A stretch of DNA of 64,000 nt from Forficula auricularia. Lineage: Eukaryota; Arthropoda; Insecta; Dermaptera; Forficulidae. Location: positions 8,941,576 through 9,005,575 of the forward strand of contig JALMQS010000681.1 of assembly GCA_024734495.1 (NCBI GenBank), in the 5' to 3' direction. Position 1 is the stretch's first letter. Each line of letters opens with the position of its first letter. The notes under the pieces are model-generated. The model saw only the letters and a list, made by a program, of their open reading frames with translations. It was not told where the DNA came from and did no database searches. Positions 28,401-40,400 of this stretch are shown here, one piece after another. A program made the translations under genes and the position numbers.

Positions 28401-31400
28401 AAAATAATTACCTAATCTTTTTTATTTAAAGCATAATTTTTTGTTGTTCACTATGAGCTTTGTTAAAATAATTGTCTCTAGTTTTAAATAAATTCGCCAT
28501 AGGTAGTTTTCACTTACACGCGATTGGTGGTTCAAGAAAAGACCAAGATGGAAAAATTAAAATTATAACAATGTTTTTCCCAAAAGTTTCAGCCAATTAA
28601 CGTTTCACTTTAGATATCTACCACCATAAAAATGACCTAGTCCTGACATAGAATCATCAAATTTAATACTTTATTTCCAGATCCATGATTTGCAGTTTCT
28701 AATAAAATGAATTTGAAATTTTGCCAGATATTATGATGTAGCAACGCCCAGCTCTTCCCTGAGCCCTGCTTCCTCGAGCTGTCTGCAATCACCAAGTTCA
28801 TTTACTCTGGACAGCCCTTCGCCGCCGCCCACAACAGCCGATTTTTGTGAATTCTTCCAAGCTTCTAGTAGTCTTTTCGAAAAGGATTTTAGTAATTTAA
28901 CCCTCTCTGGTAATTCAGACTTAAATTCTTAATTATTTTATATACATATATAACAAAAAACAGTCTAGTAAATTTTAAATATTTATAATTGAAAGTAATG
29001 GAAGGCAGCCCAGGGGTAGTGGGAAAGAAAAAATTAACACATATCCAAATAAGGTGTAATTCCTTACTCCTTTCCTTCCAAACCGAAGTTTCGGAAGATT
29101 CTTCCCTCCTTCTTCCGGGTTGACCCTTTAAAACCCTGAAGAAGGAGGGAAGAATCCTCCGAAACGTCTGTTTGGAAGGAAAGAGAGGAAGGACTCCAAG
29201 AAATTACACCTTATTTGGAAAAGTTAATTTTTTTCTTTCCTCACTACCCCTGGGCTGGCTTCCATTACTTTCAATTAAAAGTTCTACCAGTCCGTCTCTC
29301 TCCAGAGAAAATTTCGTGCAATTTAATATTTATTATATTCAAACGCCTCCCAATCGATCCCAAACGAAGACCCCTAGTTTGAACCCCGGCTGATCCTTTT
29401 GTATATAATAAAAAAAAAAAAAAAAAAAAAATTTCTTCGTTCCCCAATTTAATTTAAATATTTATTTTCTAGATCGTGAACAACGTGAGTTATATGAAGC
29501 GGCTAAAATCATTCAAAAAGCATATCGCTCTTATAAAGGACGAAAAAAACTTGAAGAACAAGATAAAGAGAGGGCAGCAGCAATTATCATTCAAAACTAT
29601 TATCGGCGTTATAAACAGGTGGATTATATATAAAATAAATTAATAAATTGTATCCATTTATTGTTAATGAGATAAAAAAATAACTTCACTGACAGAAAAA
29701 TATATTGCTTGAAAATTTTTAAAAACAAAACAATATAGGATGTCTTTCTCTAAATTAAATTTCTGAAGAGATTCATATGGCCTAATATTATTTTTCTGAG
29801 TTTTTACAGACTCTCTTGCAATCATAAAAATTCAATTCGCCGAGAGAAGTAGATTTCATTTTTTGGTAAAAAATCACGAGATTATCTTCTACTTATCCGA
29901 GCTATTATGTTGACTTTTATTATATGCTAAAAGTGTGCCCCGGGGAATTGAATCCGAGTTGGGAAAAAAACAAATAGAACTCGCGTATAAAGATTTAATC
30001 TTCATTATTAAAAAATGTTGCTGTTAAGGTAGGTATATATTCACCGGTTGGTTGGAGTTATGAATTAATTCAAAATTTAAATTATTTGGGTGCATCTTAT
30101 TTTAGGCTTAAGGTAGTTGTTTCTCGACAATACTAGCAAAAAGTTAATGCTAGAGTATATAGAACACATAATAAGGATTCATAATTCATAAGGCCAAAAC
30201 TTTTTGCTGTTTATGTACCGATTCTAGCCAATCCCGAGCTCGTTTGACAAATCTGGCACCATTGTAAGAGATTGAATATTTTTATATTAAAATGACAGAT
30301 AAAATACATTTTAAATTTCTATAAAAATCGTTTTGTTATTTTTTAACAAATGTAATCAACGCCTACGTTACACCTTATGAAAATTATAATTTTGAAAAAA
30401 TCTAGCTCATGCGCGCTTTATACATCTTTCGCTGGTTAAATAAATGGGCTGTTGCCAAATTGTTTTTAGTTTAAAATTTTTTTTTATACATTTCTCATTA
30501 TTTATTCATTATTATCTCAGAAACTATGTTGTAACTATGAATCAAAATTGTCTTAAAATATGTATTGGTTATTGTTTAATGTTGGTTTAGTTTTTTATAA
30601 AAATGGTAAGAAGGGTTTCTTAATTATAATTAAATATGTATGTAAATTTTCCGATATCCCGTATAGTGCAATGTATAAGAGTCTGAAAAACTCTCTTTTT
30701 GAAATTTAATATCTCCGGAATCATATTGCTCATAAATTTTGTTTTGCCACCAATCGATGCAGAAGTATTTAAATAATAATCTGTCTAAATTTCAAAAAAA
30801 TCCTAAGAAAACCCATTTGGCGGAACAACTACCTTAAGGTACCTATATATTCACCGGTTGGTTGGATTTATAAATTAATTCAAAATTTAAATTATTTGGA
30901 TGCACGGATATTTATTTTAGGCTTAAACCACTTTTTTTCAAAATATTGCGTTATGATAAGAAAATGTGACGTATAAAAATGTTATAGGTATATAAAATAT
31001 AGGGGTAGATATTAAGGGATGTTTACCTTTGATGGTCTGCACAGGGTTGTTGCCTCGATCATTTCTGGACACGAAATGAAGCGAGAAATAAAAGTGGAAA
31101 GAATCCCGTTTCTTGATAAAATAATTTGCCTGGGCAATATTCTCCGAAATATTTCGATAGGAAATCTTTAAAGAAATTCTTAAATCCATTTTTATCCAAT
31201 TTACTTTTATTTTATTATTATAATTTAATTAAACAGAATAACTAATTAATTATACACTTGTATATTAAGGTGACCCCCCCCCCCCCCCCCAAAAAAAAAA
31301 AAACGAAAATTTTTTTAATTTTGATTCCGCGTAAAAATATATTAATTTAACATCTTTTTAACATGCTAACCAAAAATCAACTCAATTAAAAGAGTATAAT

Positions 31401-34400
31401 AGACTTTAAAAAAAATAAATAAAAAAATACGAGATTATCTTCTACTGAATTCGAGCTGTCCGGGTTCAATTCTCGAGAGAGAAACCTAGCATTAAATTTC
31501 GATTTTACATAAAAAATTTCGGCTCAAGGGGCTTTGTAGAGGTGACTTTTCTCTGCAATGAGCCACTATACATTAATTGTTTGCTTAACTGTACCTCGGT
31601 AATCGAAATTGTTTTGTTCCTAAATAACATGTAAAAGAAAAAAGCAGGTGATTCTAATGGTCTTCAAAGGCAATGTGACCTTTAAACTCTTAACAACAAA
31701 AAATAAGTAATTATACAGGGTGGGGCATAAAGGTCTACCACATTTTGAAGAGCTATGAAAAATAAAAACTGAATATATTTTTGAAAAGAACATAAATTAA
31801 TTTTTTTTTAAATCTGTTTTAAACATTGTCAGACAAAAGGGGGCGGGGCAAAAAATGAAAATTCTAGCCCTTTCAACCAAACCCAACCAAATTTTGTATA
31901 CATATTCTGTGGACCCCCAGAAGGCTAGAAATGCAAAAACTAACAAAATTTTGTATACATAGTTTGGTCGAAAGGGCTAGAATTTTCATTTTTGAACCCC
32001 CCCCCCCCTCCATTTTGTGTGGTTAGTTCCTGCATTTCTAGCCTTCTGCGGGTCCACAGACAATATGTATGTAAAATTTGGTTGAGTTTGGTTGAAACGG
32101 CTAGAATTTTCATTTTTGCCCCCCCCCCCCTTTGTCTGATAATGTTTAAAACAAATTAAAAAAAAATCATTTTCTTTTCTTTTCAAAAATATATTCAGTT
32201 TGAAAGTTTATATTGGGAAAATAAGGACAAGTTTTTTATGTGTGACTTTTTTATTTATCCACTAACGTTTCGTCGACTTTGCCGACTTCTTCAGGGCTTC
32301 TACATACAATATATTCAGTTTTTTTCTAGTTAAATTTTTTCATTTTTTATTCCTCTTCAAAATGTGGTAGATCTTTATGCCCCACCATGTATGTAAGAAA
32401 TCAAATGTTTGAAAGACCCACCATCTTCAATTTTTCTTCTCCTTTATGTAAAAATTGCTAATTAACTTCAATATAACAGATAAAAGGCGACTGTGGGTCA
32501 CTGGTTAGTGTCGGGCCGCTGGGCTGAAATACGCTGGTTCGAGACCGAGTCTCGGCAGATATTTGCAGTCGCCTCCTCTTGGAAAGCAATGGCAACCTAC
32601 CAAGAGTATAAATGCCTAGTAACCTCTCCAAACTAGCCATTCGGAACCGGCGTTAAAAAGTAGGTCCCGTATATCTGTATAAAAACAGCTAAACACACTC
32701 AGCACAGGTATATGTGGAGAGAAGCCAAACGTCAGGGAGACCTGATATGGCGCCTAAAGAAGAAGATAACAGATAAAATGGAACCACTGATTGTTCTCAT
32801 TGAAAAAACCCGAATGAAAATATTATAATTTTCCCAAAATTTTCAAATAATCTATTTTTCTCAGTATTTTAGTGCGAGAAGATTGTAGAAAATAATCGTG
32901 AACATCTTATTTTTCAGTATGCATATTTTAAACAAATGACCCGAGCCGCGATGGTGATACAAAATGGCTTCCGGTCCTACTGCGAGCACAAGCGCTTCAA
33001 GAAGAGCCAGGAAGCCGCAGTCTGCATCCAGAACTATTACCGCAGTTATAAGGAGCAGGGGGGTCGGGGGAGCAGAGAGGGCACCCCAACGGCCCTCAAG
33101 TAAGTCGACCAAGTCGTGCTCTCGGACACCCAGTCTTAAGATCTTTTGTGAATTCCCTTTTTCCCTATAGAAAATGTTATTAACACTATAAGTTAGATAT
33201 AAATAAAGAAGCTGTCAGGCGATATTTGAAATAACTTCAGGCTGCTAAAACAAATGATATTTTCGAAAAATAAATTAACATAATCGTGAGGATTTATATG
33301 GAACATTGTGAATTGCAGAAGATTATTTGCTCTAGTTAAAATGAAAGAAAGGGATTTATTTTAAAGCTTATATTATTTTAACGTTCATCTTTTGATCTAC
33401 AAATGGACTAAAGGGTTAACCTCTTGGCCTCACTGGTCTTTAGATACTCATTTTTTGAGAAAAAAAATACTTTTATTATAAGTGATCTAAAAAAGCACAA
33501 AATTGACAAACTTCAAAACTTTTCTCTTTGAAAGTCAATAAATCTATAAATGGGAGTGAAATATTCATTTCATATTTGGTCGGCTTAGAGTGTAAACCTG
33601 CTAACTCCATTTTTTATCATATATGACATATTAATACCGTTCGAAAGAAAAAGAAATGCAGTATCGTCCAAGTAAAATTCCTACTTAAAGTTACCATCCT
33701 AAGTTGTAGAAAAAAAATGTGAAAAATAATTTCTTTCCATAACAACAATATTAAATTTTCTTTATTTTTTCTCTGCCCTGTAAAATTTCCTTGTTGTGAG
33801 TTAGCAGGTTCACTCTATAAGGCGACGATTTGTAATTTGACAAAATTCTCTATTCACTATATCTACTACTTTTTTAGGATGTTTCTATTTCTTGATTAAT
33901 AATCTGTTTAACTGTTATCAAAAAACACTTACTTCAAATTTCAATAATTTATGAAATATACAATAATTTGAATTTTTGTCTTAAATGTCGAATTGCCTAT
34001 AAAAAATAGGTATGGTTTTTGAATTGTCAAAATAACGTATACCTGTCAATATAAACAAAGTTTTCTATTTACTAATTAGGTATTATTTTTGGCTTCTTAT
34101 ATTTTTTTGATCTGGGGAGGCTTCAGGGCCGGATTTAAGAGTATGCCGCTTCTAGGCTAAAGTCCATTTGAGTCCCCCTCTAAAGTTCATATTTGCTTAA
34201 AACATCCCTAGTATTTTTAGATTTCGAGAATCTATATCCCCTATATAGTTACTATATAGTTTGAAACATTGTGCTACTAGGGATTTGTTTTATACAACAA
34301 AAGGATAGAGTTCATTGGTTCACAAAGAGAAACAAAGAGGTTGTCCTCTGCTTGATGCAAATAAACATACACACATATATATCGAGATGATATATCTGTA

Positions 34401-37400
34401 TAAATATTATTTATTTACAGAGTTCATTGGTGTTATAGTTTTAGAAAGTAGGCTATGTAGAAGGACTAAAACATATTTTTAAGTAACATGTATTCTCTAA
34501 TTCGTACGGAAAATATTATTAACGTCTGAAATACTTCATTTTAACTTTTGAATAAATTGCCAAACTGCCGCCCCTGAAAATTTGCCGCTCTAGGCTGCAG
34601 CCTACTTAGCCTATTTAGAAATAAGGCCCTGGGAGGCTCTCTATTCTATTTTAGCTCACATACCGGCAAATTTTCTCTTTTTATGATGAATTAATCTCCT
34701 AAAACAATCAATTCTTGGCAGGCTCCATTTGATTAGAACAAATAAAACTATGCAATTCATATTTCCTTAGACTATTTTATTGTTTGATTATGAAAATTAA
34801 ACTAATTATTTCCTGTATCAGAGAATTGAAAGAGCAGCTGAAAGGTATTTCATTTGTTACTATTGAGCCAGATTTAAAACATTTTTAATTATAAATAAAC
34901 CCAAAACTATTTATTTTATTGAGTCTTTATTGAAACTTTATTCTATAATTTTCTTCCTTTTCATAAAATTAACTTCAATTTGGAGTAGTTCTATATAAAT
35001 TCAATGGAGATTATTATTTCGAAAAATACTTTCAATTTTTTCTCTATCATTTAATATATTTAATTTTGGGCCAGCCAATGTTTTGAATCTGACTTGAACC
35101 TGTCCCCTCCTGGTCCGAATTCCCTTAGCACCCCCAATGTGTGTGCGAGAGCCGCCTCCAGCTGCTCCGCCCTGCCTGCTGCCTTGGTGGCTGTGTTGTG
35201 TGTAGTTCTCGATGTCCAGATCAGCTTTGATGTTACCTTTAGAGACCTCTTTTGGCTCTTCACTATTTCGTACAGTATATTTGTTCTTCTCTCTTCTCAA
35301 AACCCTATCATTGTTTCTATAAAGCCAAGGTTCATTCTACATTAATTCAAAATTTTAATCAGATTGAACCTTGCGCTTTTGCACTAAATAGTTTGCTTAA
35401 CGAAGAGATTTACGAATAGATATTCTTAAGGTAGTTAGTTCTTTCACAAATGCAAAAATTCAAGAAGTCTTTGAAACTTGGAATATAAGCCATTAAAAGC
35501 ATAATACACATACTGTTAAAATTTGAAGAAAATTTACTACACCAAACATGAAATAATTTCAATTAAAATTGACATTTTTTACATAGGGTAGATAGGGAAA
35601 GGGTGGGGATATGATCATTATTTTTTTTTCATTGAAGGACTTTCACCATCTTGATGAAAAACTAATATTTGTTAGAATAATATATTCGGAGTAACTTAAA
35701 AAAAAATTGAAATTATTTACCACGTAGTTTTGATAAAAAACAAAAAAAACATATCTGGGCGATTATTTATAGTGGATGGGATAAGTACAATGGCTTGGAA
35801 ACGATCCGGCAAGTATGTGTGTATACATATAGAGATTTCGTAGTGTGAGTGGACAGTCACGTTAAAAAAACATAACCTAAAATTTTAGTTCCGTTCATAT
35901 TTATAGAGTGGTTACGAGGGTAAAACTTTTTGTGTGGATTGTTGCGAAAGAACCTCCTTAATGAATATCTTATCAAAAATCTCTTCTCCCTTGTTAAATC
36001 CTTTTGATGGTATTAAGTAGTATTTGGATGTTTGATGTTTGTTTCTTTATATCTTCAAGAAATAACCGGGACATCATTATCCTAAGGTAAGAAAACATCA
36101 CAAATTGCTTGGTTGTTTTCCTAAATGCATGTCGCTAGAAAGTTAGAAGAACTGCTTTTTGATATATATGTTTCTCAACCACTATAAATTAAAATAATTA
36201 TAGAACTTTTATATCTATTTTTTTCATAAACGAAAATCATCGTCTAAAATCTATAAATTCATCTAGGATAGTATATGAATTATAGAATTTTTATTTTTGT
36301 AAATTTCAATTCCTAAATATTGAATATATATATATATATATTTTTTTAATTTCCTAAAAAATAATATCACTCGACCTTCGAGAATAAGTATTTCAAACAT
36401 TTACATTTCAAAGAATTTACAATTAATTTGAAAGTTTATAATGGGAAAATAAGGACAAGTTTTGACCTTTTTATTTATTAGCCAACGTTTCGTCGACTTT
36501 GCCGACTTCTTCAGGGCTTCTACAATTATAAGAACATTATTAATATCAAGTTACAAATGTAAAATTACAATTCCAAAACAATTATGTATTAATAGTTTAC
36601 CCGCATTAATACATATTTGTTTTGGAATTGGAATTGTAGTTATGTAACTTGATATTAATAATATTCTTATAATTGTAGAAGCCTGAAGAAGTCGGCAAAG
36701 TCGACGAAACGTTGGCTGATAAATAAAAAAGTCACACATAAAAACTTGTCCTTATTTTCCCATTATAAACTTTCAAATTAATACAAATTATGGACGGAAA
36801 TGATAATAAGAATTTACAATATTACATACTAATCAAATATGTATTCAATATTATTACTTCTTTGTTAAATGAATATTATGTATATATATTTAATTACAAA
36901 GCTTTTAAAATCAGATGCTTCATTATTTGTTTAGTAGAGTTTTTCGATTTTATTTTTTTTTTTTTATTCATTGACAATTTAAATAAATAAATTAGTACGT
37001 ATGATTTCATGTTTAATACTTTTCTCCTTAATTTTATTAATTAAAAAGTCAATGTGATTTTTTCTTAATCACATCATTTCATAATATTTTTATTTTCTTA
37101 TTTGTTTTAATTATGCTGAATATTGGGAGCTCGAACTTGAGAAAATAATTAAAAGCTAAAGTTGCAACACGTTTCGTCTTATATTTTTCGACTTCTTCAG
37201 GAAACTTTTGGGATCAGCTTTCTCGTTAATAGATTTATACAGACCATTAGACAAGATTTTGCAATAACATAAGAATTTTCTCTTCATTAACAAGGCTTAA
37301 ACAAACTTAATACAAAAGATATTAAACAAAATAAATAAAAAACTTTAAACAAAATTGATAATTTAAAGTGTATCTGTCATCAAATTGCAAAATCTAGTCT

Positions 37401-40400
37401 AATGGTCTGTATATATCTATTAACGAGAAAGTTTATCCCAAAAATTGCCTGAAGAAGTCGAAAAATATACGAAAAAACGTGTTGCAACTTTTGGAAATTT
37501 AGCTTTTAATTATTTTCTCAAGTCCAAGATCCCAATATATCCAGACTAATTATTTTCAAAGATGGACGATAACAACCCAAATTTGTTTTTTTTTCATAAA
37601 TGCTAGGCTAAGTGATGAAGACGTTAATTCTAATCTGAGTTGGTTTTTCAGGAGAACCTATTCTCAGCGTCGACAACACCAAGCAGCCAGAAAAATTCAA
37701 CAATTCATGAGGCAATCTAAGAACAAGTAAGCAAACAAAATCTACTATTATGGTTTTATCAATGTAAACGTTAAATATAAAATATAATTAGGATTACTTA
37801 TTTGAATCATAAGCTAGTAGATTCCTTAAAAAAAATTAAATAAACTTATTTAATCCTTTAGTTGCTCACATTGGTCTATTTATACATCTTCAATCATTCA
37901 GTCTTTTTTTTATCTTTTTATTACTTAGGTAGTTCTTTCACAAATTCGAAAATTCAAGAAGTCTTCGAAACTTGGAATATAAATCTATAAAAGCATAATA
38001 AACACACTGTTAAAATTTGAAGACGATTTACCACACCAAACATGAAATAATTGCAATTAAAAATGAAATTTTGTACATATGATAGATTGGGAAAGGGTGG
38101 GAAAATTATCATTATTTTATTTTTTTTTCATTAAAGAACTTTCACCATCATTAGAATAATATATTGGTAGTAACTAAAAAAATTGAAATTATTCACCTCG
38201 TAGTTTTGATAAAAAATCAAAAAAACATACATATTTGGGCGATTATTTTTAGTGGAGGGGATATAAGATCAATGGCTTGGAAACGATCCATTCATAAAGA
38301 AAATATAGTAGTGTAAAGAATACATTCACGTTAAAAAAACATAACCTAAAATTTTAGGGCCGTTCGTATAGAGTGGTTACGAGGCTAAAACTTTTTGTCT
38401 GGATTGTCGCGAAATAACCTCCTTAAGACGGTTCTGTCATTCAAAAGCTGTTTCAGTCCCAATTTGCTAACTTCAATAAATACTTTTTTTTGTATTTTGT
38501 ACTTCACCCGAGTACTATAGAAAAATTAAGCTTTAATTATTCCCAATTTGTGCATATGAATCCTCTATTTCTATTTGTCTGCAATGAGAAAGCACTTAAA
38601 TTCAAAGAATCGTGAGGAATATTAGAAATTTATTATAATTTGCGTTTTTTAACATAGAACTAGATTCTATAACTATACTATATCTATCTAATTCCTTAGC
38701 CTTTTTAGTTTTTATTTTGATGAAATTCCAAATTGTATGGAATTTTATACGTTGCAAATTAGTTAAAAATCAAGAAATAATGTATTTGGTTGTTATTTAT
38801 GGGTAAAATATTTGCAAAAAAATTAATGTCTGGTAAACAAAATACACTCTATGCATTTAGTTCAAAATAAGAAGCGCCTGCAAGTATGCAACGTGCAAGA
38901 CTTAATATTAAGAATGTGATATATTCTTTTTTGATCATTCTTAATTTGTGAAAAAATTTTATTGGCAAAACAATTTCAAAAAGAACCATTTCCATTATGA
39001 AAATAAAAATAAAATAAATAAATATTTTATAGGGATCCAGATCACAATGGTCTTCGATCTAAGACTTTTAATTAGAGATTTGCAAATGAATCATTTTCAT
39101 TCAGAAAGACCATCTTTTGTGTTCCTTGTTTAAAATCATTCGTTCTCTTGATAAAAACCAATATATCTGAACTTCAAACATATTGAATTCTCAATTTATT
39201 TATAAAAGCAGCCTACAATTTAACTGATTTTAAAATTATGCTTAAGTAGGTACTTATTTTATGCTTACCGATGAATTTAATTCTTTGAAAATATTATTTG
39301 AAATAATTTTTAACATCAACTTAAAATATGATGAAATTCCTAGATATTTCATTTATTCATATATTAATAGGATATCTCTAAAATCTCTAAATCTATCTAT
39401 AAATATCTTGTTTATGCATTCATCAGCATTTGGGATGAGAGTCCAACCAACACGGTGAGTTTACTATAAATAGTGATAACTATTAATATATTATCTAATA
39501 ATTTATATTGAATCAATAATTTCAGAAATGGGGTACTTTAATGTTTTTACCTCTATATATATATTTTTTTTTTAATATCTATACCTATGCAAGAATATGT
39601 CTCACCAAAAAAGTGCAATCTCTGTAGTTCGGAGTGGACCCTGTGTCACTATAGAGGGTGAAGAAATTTGGGGGAAACTTGGGATTGAGTCGGAGTTGAA
39701 CCTGTAGACACAGGTCTTGAAAGATTGAAGGTTATATTATGTCGCCGGAAAGACGGACTTATGACATGAATAGATTCAAATTCACTTCCTACTTTTTCTT
39801 TCTCGAATTCTACAACTTTCAAAAAAAAAAAAAAAAAATATAGAAAAGATGCTAAAAAGTTATTGGTCATAAACAAAAGAACTGACTGAAACAAAAATCA
39901 AAATCAAAACAAACTAAATCTCTGAATCGAATAATAATAAATTTACAAGTTATGTGGACCTATTCACTTTCCCCAAAATCAAAAATTGTATTTATATTTT
40001 AATCCGATTAAAGGGTTGATTTTTTTATTGGATTCGATCATTGGCATAGGAATAGTAGATTTTTTATTGGGGGGGGGGGGGGTGACTGAGCAAATGATTT
40101 GTTCAGATATCTTTATCCCCCCTCCCAGGGCCGGGTTTAGACTTAATAAGGCCCTAAGCTATTTAAGATATGGGGCCCTTTATAAGTCCAGATATTATAT
40201 TTTAGTGCCAAATATGATTTTCGGATACCTAGAGGGTTAAACCGAAATACAATTAAGGAGTATATAGATAGTAAAATAATAAATCTTTAACTTAAAATCA
40301 TTTTTATTCATAACAAACTTAAGTGGGGGCCCTAAACTATAGTTTGTGTACCTTATACGTAAATCCTACACGGCACCTCACCCCCATAGGTAAAACAAAA

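Noticed and set aside
34820..34914. Possible micro or terminal exon reading RELKEQLKGISFVTIEPDLK after AG at 34819-34820
   Set aside because: It fits the phase from 33099, and RELKEQLK recalls the VKELK tail of vertebrate CAMTAs. As an internal exon it breaks the frame of 37652, and the sequence is short with weak signals.
36326..36345. (TA)n tract as regulatory TATA region
   Set aside because: It is a simple repeat in an intron without any nearby start of transcription.
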